The notes beneath the pieces were generated by a model. That model was given only the letters and a program-made list of their open reading frames with translations, was not told where the DNA came from and searched no databases. From NCBI GenBank assembly GCA_963822765.1, contig CAWGJL010000012.1, forward strand, positions 1 to 64,000: a stretch of 64,000 bases of DNA. Reading direction: 5' to 3'. This document shows positions 1-8,013 of this stretch, one piece after another (position 1 is the stretch's first letter; each line of letters opens with the position of its first letter). Made by a program: the position numbers and the translations under genes. This DNA comes from Palsa-504 sp963822765. Its GTDB lineage: Bacteria > Actinomycetota > Actinomycetes > Streptosporangiales > Streptosporangiaceae.

Positions 1-1
1 C

Positions 2-2200
2 TGGGGCACCACGCCGGGCCTCAACCTGATTTACGCTCACCTGAACCGGGTGATCAGGAACGCGGACCTGAACGTTATCTACGTGACCGGGCCTGGGCAC
101 GGCGGCCCGGGCCTGGTGGCGAACACGTACCTGGAAGGGACCTACACCGAGCTGTACCCGCGAATTACCCAGGACGCGGCCGGGATGGGACGGCTGTTCA
201 GGCAGTTCTCGTTTCCCGGCGGCATCCCGTCGCACGTGGCGCCGGAGACGCCTGGCTCCATTCACGAGGGCGGTGAGCTGGGCTACTCGCTCGTGCACGC
301 TTACGGGGCGGCGTTCGACAACCCGGATCTGATCGTGGCCTGCGTGATCGGCGACGGCGAGGCCGAGACCGGCCCGCTGGCCGCCAGCTGGCACTCCAAT
401 AAATTCCTCGACCCGGCCAAGGATGGCGCCGTGCTACCGATCCTGCACCTGAACGGGTACAAGATCGCCAACCCGGCGGTGCTGGCGCGGATCCCCCACG
501 ATGAGCTGGAGTCGCTGCTGCGCGGTTACGGGTACCAGGTGTACACGGTCGAGGGCGATGACCCGAAGCTGGTGCACCAGCAGCTCGCCGCCACCATGGA
601 CGCAGTGATCGGCGAGATCCACGCCATCTGGCGCCGGGCCAAGGAAGACGGTGACCTCACCCGCCCGGCCTGGCCGGCCATCGTGCTGAAGACGCCCAAG
701 GGCTGGACCGGCCCGAAGATGGTCGACGGGCTTGCGGTGGAGGGGACCTGGCGGGCGCACCAGGTGCCGATCGACGCGGCCAGGACCAGCCCGGAGCACC
801 TGGCCCAGCTCGAGTCCTGGATGCGCTCCTACCACGCGGAAGAACTGTTCGACGGTTCCGGGGCGCTGGTACCTGAGCTCGCCGCGCTCGCGCCGCGCGG
901 CGACCGGCGGATGAGCGCGAACCCGCACGCCAACGGCGGCCTGCTGCTACGCGACCTCGATCTGCCCGACTTCAGGGACTACGCCGTCACGGTCAGCAGG
1001 CCCGGCGCGGAGATTTCTGAGGCCACCCGGGTGCTCGGCGACTGGCTGCGCGACCTGATCAAAGCTAACCCGTCGAACTTCCGGCTGTTCGGCCCCGACG
1101 AGACCGCATCGAACCGGCTCGGCGACGTCTTCGAGGTGACCAACCGGGCGTTCGAAGGCGAGATCATCGATGGCGACGATCATCTCGCGCCCGACGGCCG
1201 GGTGATGGAGGTGCTGTCGGAGCACATGTGCCAGGGGTGGCTGGAGGGCTACCTGCTGACCGGGCGGCACGGGCTGTTCAACTGCTACGAGGCGTTCATC
1301 CACATCGTGGACTCGATGTTCAACCAGCACGCCAAGTGGCTGAAGGTCACCCGCGACATCCCGTGGCGGCGTCCGGTCGCCTCGCTGAACTACCTGCTGT
1401 CCTCGCTGGTCTGGCGGCAAGACCACAACGGGTTCTCGCATCAGGACCCCGGCTTCATTGACCACGTTGTCAACAAGAAGGCCTCGATCATCCGGGCCTA
1501 CCTGCCGCCCGATACGAACACGCTGCTTTCCGTAGCCGACCACTGCCTGCGTTCCCGGCACTACGTCAACGTCATCGTGGCCGGCAAGCAGCCGCAGTGG
1601 AACTGGCTGTCCATGGACGAGGCGGTCGTCCACTGCACGCGCGGCGCCGGGATATGGGAATGGGCGTCGAACGACTCACCGGAGGCACCGGATGTCGTGA
1701 TGGCGTGCTGCGGCGACATTCCCACGCTGGAAACCCTGGCCGCGGTCTCGCTGCTGCGAACGCATCTGCCATCGTTGAAGGTGCGGGTCGTGAATGTGGT
1801 GGACCTGATGCGGCTGCAGCCGGAGTCCGAGCACCCGCACGGCATGTCCGACGCCGAGTTCGATGCCCTGTTCACCACGGACAAGCCGGTGATCTTCGCC
1901 TACCACGGGTACCCGTGGCTCATCCACCGGCTGACCTACCGGCGGCACGGGCACCACAACCTGCACGTCCGCGGCTATAAGGAGGAAGGCACCACCACCA
2001 CGCCGTTCGACATGGTCATGATGAACGACCTGGACCGCTTCCACCTGGTCATGGACGTGATCGACCGGGTGCCTGGCCTGACCTCCTCGGCCGGGCACGT
2101 CAGGCAGCTGATGACTGACAAGCGCCTTTCCTGCCGCGCCTACACCCGCGAGCAGGGCGAGGATGCGCCCGAGATCACCGACTGGAAGTGGCCGTATTGA
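2..2200 (+). CDS. xfp: Phosphoketolase, 5'-partial
   Basis: Thiamine-diphosphate enzyme that cleaves xylulose 5-phosphate (and often fructose 6-phosphate) with phosphate to acetyl phosphate plus a shorter sugar phosphate, in the cytoplasm. The frame is already open at base 2 (WGTTPGLN, a conserved N-terminal stretch), so the start lies upstream. About 732 residues are visible of the usual 790-800. Seen in the sequence: the GPGHGGP segment, the ThDP/metal-binding GDGEAETGPLA, the QDHNGFSHQDPG block of the pyrimidine-binding domain, and the C-terminal HGYPWLIHRLTYRR region. It converges on the MBL-rhodanese gene, with an 82-bp gap that contains a GGGACC/GGTCCC hairpin. The first in-frame Met (base 50) is internal and not the true start. 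Family assignment is secure; substrate preference cannot be read here. Confidence 0.96.
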   Translation, partial: WGTTPGLNLIYAHLNRVIRNADLNVIYVTGPGHGGPGLVANTYLEGTYTELYPRITQDAAGMGRLFRQFSFPGGIPSHVAPETPGSIHEGGELGYSLVHAYGAAFDNPDLIVACVIGDGEAETGPLAASWHSNKFLDPAKDGAVLPILHLNGYKIANPAVLARIPHDELESLLRGYGYQVYTVEGDDPKLVHQQLAATMDAVIGEIHAIWRRAKEDGDLTRPAWPAIVLKTPKGWTGPKMVDGLAVEGTWRAHQVPIDAARTSPEHLAQLESWMRSYHAEELFDGSGALVPELAALAPRGDRRMSANPHANGGLLLRDLDLPDFRDYAVTVSRPGAEISEATRVLGDWLRDLIKANPSNFRLFGPDETASNRLGDVFEVTNRAFEGEIIDGDDHLAPDGRVMEVLSEHMCQGWLEGYLLTGRHGLFNCYEAFIHIVDSMFNQHAKWLKVTRDIPWRRPVASLNYLLSSLVWRQDHNGFSHQDPGFIDHVVNKKASIIRAYLPPDTNTLLSVADHCLRSRHYVNVIVAGKQPQWNWLSMDEAVVHCTRGAGIWEWASNDSPEAPDVVMACCGDIPTLETLAAVSLLRTHLPSLKVRVVNVVDLMRLQPESEHPHGMSDAEFDALFTTDKPVIFAYHGYPWLIHRLTYRRHGHHNLHVRGYKEEGTTTTPFDMVMMNDLDRFHLVMDVIDRVPGLTSSAGHVRQLMTDKRLSCRAYTREQGEDAPEITDWKWPY

Positions 2201-2244
2201 CGGCGATCCTGCGCCTCTCACCGGACCGTCGGCGAGAGGGGGCA

Positions 2245-2258
2245 GGGACCTTGGTCCC
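2245..2258. terminator. Hairpin GGGACC-TT-GGTCCC between convergent genes
   Basis: Perfect 6-bp inverted repeat with a 2-nt centre, 45 bp after the phosphoketolase stop and 25 bp from the stop of the converging gene. It has no U-tract, so it would be a weak actinobacterial-style terminator for both strands. The core also reads GGGAC-N4-GTCCC, the layout of DosR/DevR (dormancy response) boxes, but its position downstream of both genes argues against promoter function. Confidence 0.4.
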
Positions 2259-2282
2259 GACTTGCCAGACCGAGGACCCTGT

Positions 2283-3635
2283 TCAGCGGGCGAGCGGCAG
2301 CCCGGCCCGCGTGGCCAGGTCCCAGTTGTCGTCGACGTGGACGACCGTCCGCCCGGCTCGGTCGAGGAGGGACGCGCCGATGGCGGCGCGGAAACCGCTG
2401 GCGCAGTGCACCCAGACCTCGCCGGCCGGGACTTCGCCGGCGCGCCGCTCGACCTCCCAGAACGGGATGTGCACCGCTCGGGGGAGATGGCCCGCCTGCC
2501 ATTCGTCCGGACGCCGGACGTCCAGGACCACCAGGTCCGGCCGGCCCCATTCGGCGGCGAGCCCGCCGAAATCGGTGACCCGGTAGCCGGAGACGTGCCC
2601 GAGGGCGAGCGTCTCGGTCGGGCCGGTGACGGCGCTGGCGATGTGGTCGATGCCGATCCGGGTCAGCTGCAACTGCGCCTGCGTGACCTGCTCCGGGTGG
2701 TCGCCGATCAGGGTGAGCGGGGCGCCCCACGGGATGGTCCAGCCGAGATAGGTGCTGAACGGATCGCCGAGCTCGACGGAGATGGTCCCGGTGACGTGCG
2801 CCTGCGCGAACGCCCGGCGCTCGCGCAGGTCGACCACCCATTCGCCGGCCTCGATGCGCCGCCGCAGCTCGGCCGGGTCGGCGCGGGAAGGCTGCACCAG
2901 GCCGGGAGCTTGCGGGCCGCGGCGGTTGGCGGGGTCCATGTGCGCGTAGTACCGCGGGTAGGCGTTCAGGCCCGCGATCAACTCGGTGACGAAGGCGTGC
3001 TCCTCGCTCTGCAGCGCCACGTTGATCCGCCGCTCGTGGCCGATGGTTGAGGAGGTGCCGGAGGTCGGCGTGGCGGAGCAGAAGCTGCCGAAGCCGTGTG
3101 TGGGGTATACGGCCGCCTCGTCCGGCAGCACCTCGGCCAGGCGCCGGACCGAGCGGTACTGGGCCCGGGTCAGTTGCTCGGTGTGCTCCGGGCCGATCAG
3201 GTCGGTACGGCCGACCGCGCCGTACAGCATGGATCCGCCGGTGAAGACCGCGACCGGGTCGTGCCCGTCCGCACCCAGCACAAAGGACAGGTGGCCGGGC
3301 GTGTGCCCCGGCGTGTGCATGACCGTCATGGTCAGCGACCCCGACGTGATCTGATCCTGGTCCCGGACGGCCAGGCGCTGGAAGCCGACCTCCTCGGCTG
3401 CCGCGACGACGTACTCGGCGCCGACCTCGCTGGCCAGCGCGAAGCCACCGGTCACGTAGTCGTTATGGATGTGGGTCTCGAGCACGTGCGTGATCTGCAC
3501 GTGCCGCGCCTGCGCGACAGTCAGGACCCGCTCGATGTCACGCTGCGGATCCACGACCATGGCCTGGGTTCCGTCATGGATCAGGTAGGTGCGGTCACCG
3601 AGAGCAGGCGTCTCGATGGTCACGATCTCAGGCAT
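2283..3635 (-). CDS. MBL-fold hydrolase with rhodanese domains (persulfide dioxygenase-like)
   Basis: Family members oxidise or transfer persulfide sulfur in the cytoplasm. The N-terminal metallo-beta-lactamase domain (about residues 1-230) carries the metal motif THIHNDY and the HTPGHTPGHLS histidines typical of glyoxalase II/ETHE1-like enzymes. Two rhodanese-like segments follow. The first (about 255-330, WVVDLRERRAF) shows no obvious active Cys. The second (about 350-450) has VHCASGFR, with the Cys at the sulfur-accepting position. Length is 450 aa, usual for MBL-rhodanese fusions. The start ATG at 3635 is preceded by a purine-rich stretch. It lies 21 bp from the stop of the upstream mshC-like gene in the same orientation, so the two may be co-transcribed. 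The link to low-molecular-weight thiol chemistry is inference. Confidence 0.9.
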   Translation of the reverse strand: MPEIVTIETPALGDRTYLIHDGTQAMVVDPQRDIERVLTVAQARHVQITHVLETHIHNDYVTGGFALASEVGAEYVVAAAEEVGFQRLAVRDQDQITSGSLTMTVMHTPGHTPGHLSFVLGADGHDPVAVFTGGSMLYGAVGRTDLIGPEHTEQLTRAQYRSVRRLAEVLPDEAAVYPTHGFGSFCSATPTSGTSSTIGHERRINVALQSEEHAFVTELIAGLNAYPRYYAHMDPANRRGPQAPGLVQPSRADPAELRRRIEAGEWVVDLRERRAFAQAHVTGTISVELGDPFSTYLGWTIPWGAPLTLIGDHPEQVTQAQLQLTRIGIDHIASAVTGPTETLALGHVSGYRVTDFGGLAAEWGRPDLVVLDVRRPDEWQAGHLPRAVHIPFWEVERRAGEVPAGEVWVHCASGFRAAIGASLLDRAGRTVVHVDDNWDLATRAGLPLAR

Positions 3636-3656
3636 CCGGGTTCCCCCCTGTCCGTC

Positions 3657-4784
3657 TCAGTCGAGGCTGAGCGTCGAAATGAGCAAGCGGGCTGGGGCGC
3701 CGCCCGCCTCGATGGCCACGTCGAGCGCGCCGGGGACATCCAGGTCGGCTGCTAGCAGGCGGCCGATCTCGGCGACGCCGTGGTGGCTCGCTTCGTGGGT
3801 GCGTCCGGCGGCGTGATAGAGGTCTGCCAGCCGGGCCTCGGCGGCCTCGAGCGATGCGCCGCTGAAGTCCCAGCCGTCGGCCCAGGGCCGGTCCAGGATC
3901 ATCATCCGGACCGTGGCCGCCGTGCGATCGGCGAGAAGATCACTCACGAGTACCAGGTTGCCAGCCGACTTGGCCATCTTCACCCCGCCCACGGTCACCA
4001 CGCCGACGTGCAGCCACGCGCGGGCATAGGGACGGACCCCGGTAAACGCTTCGGCCATGGCCGCATGGTAGGCGTGGTGCGGGAAGCGGAGATCGCTTCC
4101 GCCGGCATGGACGTCCACCCCGACGCCGAACGCCGACAGCGCCATGGCCGCGCATTCGGCATGCCATCCCGGCCGGCCCGGCCCCCAGGGCGAATCCCAG
4201 GCCGGATGGCCCGGCTCGGCTGCCTGCCAGACCGCGGTGTCGAGCGGGTCGTCCTTCGCGGGGTCATCGGGGCGGCCCGCGTATTCGGCGGCGAGCCGGA
4301 GCGCACCGGCATGGTCCAGGCCCGCGCGCGCGGCCACGTCCGGGGCGCGGAAGTAGACGCTGCCGCCCCGCTCGTAGGCTGAGCCGATCGCCATCAGGCC
4401 CGAGGCCAGCCGGATGACATGCTCCACATACCGGTGCGCGCGTGGCTCGTGCCGGACCGGCCGGACGCTGAGCGCGGTCAGGTCGTGCTCGAAGTGATAC
4501 TGCTGGATGGCGGCGAAGGCATCGTAGGGCGTGCTGGCCCGGGAGGCCGCCGCGTCGAGCACGTCATCGACATCGGTGACGTTGCGGCAGACCTCCGGTT
4601 CTACTCTGAGCAGGCGCAGCACCCGGCTCAGCGCGTCGACCCAGACGAACGTGGCGGCATGCCCGAGGTGGGTGACGTCGTACGGGGTGATCCCGCAAGC
4701 GTAAATCCGGGCGTTGTCCAGCATCGGCACCCGGCGGCCGGCGAGGACGAGGCCGGCACGGCCCGGCTCCAGGTCATCGGTCAT
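3657..4784 (-). CDS. mshC: MshC-like cysteine:glucosaminyl-inositol ligase (CysS-type fold)
   Basis: Class I aminoacyl-tRNA-synthetase-like ligase. MshC joins cysteine to GlcN-Ins with ATP in mycothiol synthesis. Seen: CGITPYDVTHLGHA (Zn-binding Cys plus HIGH-type motif, wording typical of MshC rather than CysS), RNVTDVDD, GWHAECAAM, the HAGGSDLRFPHH block, and the KMSKS-type KMAKSAGN. There is no C-terminal tRNA-binding domain, as expected for MshC. The start chosen at 4784 gives 375 aa and has GGAG 10 nt upstream. A longer frame to 4892 would add 36 basic residues of no family likeness and overlap the divergent helicase start. It is somewhat shorter than the usual 410 or so residues, so a diverged paralog is possible. 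A cysS identity is less likely because of the length. Confidence 0.78.
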   Translation of the reverse strand: MTDDLEPGRAGLVLAGRRVPMLDNARIYACGITPYDVTHLGHAATFVWVDALSRVLRLLRVEPEVCRNVTDVDDVLDAAASRASTPYDAFAAIQQYHFEHDLTALSVRPVRHEPRAHRYVEHVIRLASGLMAIGSAYERGGSVYFRAPDVAARAGLDHAGALRLAAEYAGRPDDPAKDDPLDTAVWQAAEPGHPAWDSPWGPGRPGWHAECAAMALSAFGVGVDVHAGGSDLRFPHHAYHAAMAEAFTGVRPYARAWLHVGVVTVGGVKMAKSAGNLVLVSDLLADRTAATVRMMILDRPWADGWDFSGASLEAAEARLADLYHAAGRTHEASHHGVAEIGRLLAADLDVPGALDVAIEAGGAPARLLISTLSLD

Positions 4785-4890
4785 GTTCACAGTCTCCGCC
4801 CTGTCTGCGGTCACCGCGCGGAAACGCGGTGGCGGCTTGCGCCGGCGCGGCGTACGGAATCCGCCGGCCGACCTGGTTATGTTCATATAC

Positions 4891-6906
4891 ATGTTCGATC
4901 AGGGCGACATTCTGGACGGGCTGAACGAGCAGCAGCGGCGGGCGGCGACGCACGAGGCCGGGCCGCTGCTGGTGCTGGCCGGCGCGGGCACCGGCAAGAC
5001 GCGGACCCTGGTCGCCCGGGCCGCGTGGCTGCGGGACACGCAGGGAATGCAGGCCAACCGGATCCTGCTGCTGACCTTTACCCGCCGGGCGGCGGGCGAC
5101 ATGCTGGCCCGCGCCGCCTCCCGCGCGGACGGCTCGAGCGGGCGTATCTGCGGCGGGACCTTCCACGCCATCGCGCACAAGATCATCCGCCAGCACGCGG
5201 AATCGTTCTCGCTGCCGCCGCAGTTCACCATTCTCGACCAGTCCGATGCCACCGAGGTCCTGGACGTGCTGCGCCCGGACCACGGGCTGGCCGAGGGCGG
5301 ACAGCGATCGCCGCGCGCGGGGGCCTGCGCCGACATCTACACCAGGTGCGTGAACACCGGCCGTCCGGTCAGCGAGGTGGTCGCGGCCAGCTTCCCGTGG
5401 TGCGTCCCGTTCACCGCCGAGCTGGCCAGCCTGTTCCGCGCCTACACCGCCCGTAAACGCGACCGCCACCTGCTGGACTTCGACGACCTGCTGCTGCTGT
5501 GGCAGGCGGCGCTGGCCGACCCGGCGGCCGGGCCGGTGCTGCGCGGCATGTTCGACGCGGTGCTGGTCGATGAGTACCAGGACGTCAACACCGTGCAGGC
5601 CAGTATCGTGCGACTGCTGCAGCCCGACGGGAAGCAGCTGACCTGCGTGGGCGACGACGCGCAGGCTATCTACGGGTTCCGCGGCGCCGACCCGGCGCAC
5701 CTGCGGCAGCTGGCCGCCGACTACCCGGGCCTGGATATCGTCCGCCTGCACCGTAACTACCGGTCCCGTCAGGGCGTCCTGGACCTGGCCAACCTGATCC
5801 GTCCGTCGGCTCCGGGCCTGGACCTGACGCTGACCGGCGACCGCGGCGGCGGCGTGGCGCCGCTGCTGGTCCGCTGCCACGACGAGGCCACCCAGGCCCG
5901 CGAGATCTGCGCGAGGATCCTGGCGGCGGTCGAGGATGGCGCGGCGCTACGGGACCAGGCTGTCCTGGTCCGCGCCGGGCATCACAGCGACATCCTGGAG
6001 ATCGAGCTCAGCGCCCGCAAGATCCCGTACGTCAAGTTCGGCGGCTTGCGGTTCACCGACACCGCCCACGTCAAGGACTTCCTGGCCGCGGCCAGGATCT
6101 TGGCCAATCCCGCCAACGACCTGGCCTGGTTCAGGCTGCTCCGGCTGCACGACGGCATCGGCCCCGGCCACGCCCGCCGCATCCTGGACGTCGTAGCCTC
6201 CGGCCAGGAACTTCCGCCGCAGGACTGGCCGCGGGCAGCCGAGATCGCGCCGGCCAGGTCCCGGGGCGCCCTGACCGCCACCCTCGGTCAGCTGGCCGCC
6301 GCCGCGAGCGAGCCCGCCGGCGCCCAGGTCGAGGCGCTCGTGACGATCCTGGACCCGCTGATCCGCGCCCGCTACCCCGATGCGGCGGCCCGGCTCGCCG
6401 ACCTGCGGCGCCTGGCCGACGCGGCCGCGGGCCAGCCGTCGCTGCACGACGCCCTGGCCGAGCTGACCCTGGATCCGCCGGTCTCCGCCGCTGACCTGGC
6501 CGGGCCGCCCCGGCTGGATGAGGACTACCTGACGATCTCCACCATTCACGCCGCCAAGGGCCTGGAATGGCCCATCGTGCACGTGCCGCACCTGGTCGAC
6601 GGCGCACTGCCCAGCGACATGGCCCTGGGCGACCCGGGCGGGCTGGCCGAAGAGCACCGCCTGTTCTACGTCGCCCTCACCCGGGCCCGCGACCACTTGT
6701 ACCTGTACGCGCCCCTGCGATTGCACCTGCACCGCCGGGGCCGGGACGACCGGCACGGTTACGGGCAGCTCACCCGCTTCCTGGACCGCGACGCGCTGGC
6801 CGCCTGCGACAACGCCGCCGCGGCCGCGCCGGCCCCGGTGCTGCCTGTGGTCGGCCCGATCAGGGTTCAGGTGGACGCCGCGCTCGGCTCCCTGTGGGAC
6901 CGCTGA
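4891..6906 (+). CDS. UvrD/PcrA-family superfamily 1 DNA helicase
   Basis: ATP-driven 3'-5' DNA unwinding, presumably in repair. All SF1A motifs are seen in order: AGAGTGKT (Walker A, residues 30-37), TFTRRAA (Ia), VLVDEYQDVN (Walker B/DExx, near 225), GDDAQAIYGFRGA (III), LHRNYRS (IV), TISTIHAAKGLEW (V) and YVALTRARDHLY (VI). It has 671 aa from ATG 4891; another in-frame ATG lies 12 nt upstream at 4879, and more distal starts lack family similarity. It is divergent from the mshC-like gene with a 106-bp gap. The promoter-like ATGTTCATATACAT directly abuts the start, so transcription may be nearly leaderless. The C-terminus is short and lacks the long tail of PcrA/UvrD proper, which makes it an unassigned UvrD-like branch. 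Confidence 0.93.
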   Translation: MFDQGDILDGLNEQQRRAATHEAGPLLVLAGAGTGKTRTLVARAAWLRDTQGMQANRILLLTFTRRAAGDMLARAASRADGSSGRICGGTFHAIAHKIIRQHAESFSLPPQFTILDQSDATEVLDVLRPDHGLAEGGQRSPRAGACADIYTRCVNTGRPVSEVVAASFPWCVPFTAELASLFRAYTARKRDRHLLDFDDLLLLWQAALADPAAGPVLRGMFDAVLVDEYQDVNTVQASIVRLLQPDGKQLTCVGDDAQAIYGFRGADPAHLRQLAADYPGLDIVRLHRNYRSRQGVLDLANLIRPSAPGLDLTLTGDRGGGVAPLLVRCHDEATQAREICARILAAVEDGAALRDQAVLVRAGHHSDILEIELSARKIPYVKFGGLRFTDTAHVKDFLAAARILANPANDLAWFRLLRLHDGIGPGHARRILDVVASGQELPPQDWPRAAEIAPARSRGALTATLGQLAAAASEPAGAQVEALVTILDPLIRARYPDAAARLADLRRLADAAAGQPSLHDALAELTLDPPVSAADLAGPPRLDEDYLTISTIHAAKGLEWPIVHVPHLVDGALPSDMALGDPGGLAEEHRLFYVALTRARDHLYLYAPLRLHLHRRGRDDRHGYGQLTRFLDRDALAACDNAAAAAPAPVLPVVGPIRVQVDAALGSLWDR

Positions 6907-6982
6907 CGGGACCTTCCGCCAGCATGATATTTGGTATACCATCCAGCCACCGCCGAGGGCGGAGCGGTTCCTGGCGCCGGCC

Positions 6983-7125
6983 AATCGGGGCTCGTGGCAC
7001 ACAGGCCCGATAGACGAGGGTGATGGCACACATGCCCCACGGAGCGAGCGCGGCGAACGGGGCATGGGCACACAACCCCCGATAGACGGGGCGGTGGCAC
7101 ACATGCACCACGGAGCCGCCCCGGA
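6983..7125 (-). repeat. Tandem pair of a ~72-bp dispersed intergenic repeat, locus 1
   Basis: The 299-bp gap between the helicase and the SDR holds no gene but carries two degenerate copies of a unit of about 72 bp, best read on the minus strand. Each unit has GCTCCGTGG, then GCATGTGTGCCA, then GTCTATCGGG, then GTGTGCC and GCCCCG. The GATAGACG cores lie at 7009 and 7081 on the plus strand, 72 bp apart. The same unit recurs on the opposite strand at 29694-29835. A small ATGCCCC/GGGGCAT inverted repeat (7032-7065) lies inside. No coding potential or known ncRNA was recognised. Confidence 0.75.
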
Positions 7126-7205
7126 GACGCTCGGGCTGCCGGCCGAGGCGGTGCCGGGAACAGGCCGGCCGGGCGTAGCGCTGTAGCGAGGCGGAAGGGG
7201 TTGCG

Positions 7206-8003
7206 GTGGATCTGCGGCTAGCGGGGAAAGTGGCCTTCGTGACCGGCGCCAGCAAGGGGATCGGCCGCTGCGTGGCCGAGCACCTGGCCCGCGAGGGCTG
7301 CGACGTGGTCATCACCGCCCGTACCGCGGGCCCGCTGGAAGCCGCCGCGGGCAAGATCGCCGCCGAAACCGGCCGGGCCGTGCTGCCGCTGGCCGGGGAC
7401 ATGAGCGTGACGGCCGACGTCCAGCGCTGTGTCGATGCCACCCTCGAGCGGTTCGGCGCCATCGATATCCTGGTCACCTGCGCGGGCAGCTCCCCTGGTG
7501 GCCTGCTCGAGGACCTGACCGAAGAGCAGTGGATGGCCAGCCTCAACCTGAAGTTCATGGGTTACGTGCGGTCCGTCCGCGCGGTCATCCCGCACATGCG
7601 CCAGCGCGGCCAGGGCGCGATCGTGCTCGTGGTCGGCAACGACGGGCTCAAGCCGAGTTACTGGGAGATGACCGCCGGGGTGGCGAACGCGGCGGACATC
7701 AACTTCGCGTCCTCGGTCGCCGAGCAGTACGGCCGGCACGGCGTGCGCATCAACACGGTCAACCCCGGTCCGGTGAACACCGACCGGTGGGACACCCTGG
7801 AGAAGGCCTTCGCCCGCGACAAGGGCGTGACCCAGGAGCGCGCGCACGAACTCGCCGAGCGGTCCATCCCGTTCGGCCGCATCTGCGAGCCGGAGGAGGT
7901 CGCGGCGCTGGTCACGTTCCTGGCCTCGCCGCTGGCCAGCTTCATCAACGGCGCCCACATACCTGTCGACGGTGCACAGCGCAAAGCCATCATGGACTCT
8001 TAA
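7206..8003 (+). CDS. SDR-family oxidoreductase lacking the canonical YxxxK
   Basis: Short-chain dehydrogenase/reductase, 265 aa, with a classical Rossmann N-terminus: TGASKGIG (residues 13-20, NAD(P)-binding) and the structural motif VTCAGSS (NNAG equivalent, about 90-96). The segment where the catalytic Ser/Tyr/Lys should sit reads VVGNDGLKP and later MTAGVANAAD. Aligning the downstream VAEQYGRHGVRINTVNPGP with other SDRs puts Thr156 at the Tyr position and Ala160 at the Lys position. The protein is therefore either a non-canonical SDR branch or inactive. The GTG start follows GGAAGGGG. It is followed after 10 bp by the NCS1 permease gene, so the pair is probably an operon handling one small substrate. 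That substrate is unknown. Confidence 0.88.
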   Translation: MDLRLAGKVAFVTGASKGIGRCVAEHLAREGCDVVITARTAGPLEAAAGKIAAETGRAVLPLAGDMSVTADVQRCVDATLERFGAIDILVTCAGSSPGGLLEDLTEEQWMASLNLKFMGYVRSVRAVIPHMRQRGQGAIVLVVGNDGLKPSYWEMTAGVANAADINFASSVAEQYGRHGVRINTVNPGPVNTDRWDTLEKAFARDKGVTQERAHELAERSIPFGRICEPEEVAALVTFLASPLASFINGAHIPVDGAQRKAIMDS

Positions 8004-8013
8004 GGAGGCTGCC

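Noticed and set aside
2163..3050. 295-codon plus-strand frame
   Set aside because: Antisense shadow of the MBL-rhodanese gene, with no family similarity.
3657..4784. Cysteinyl-tRNA synthetase (cysS)
   Set aside because: No C-terminal tRNA-binding domain, short length, and CGITPYD-type motif of MshC.
4714..4890. N-terminal extension of the helicase to 4714
   Set aside because: The extra 59 residues overlap the divergent mshC-like gene, and helicase similarity begins at 4891.
6983..7125. CRISPR array
   Set aside because: Only two degenerate copies of ~72 bp, no regular spacers, no cas genes.
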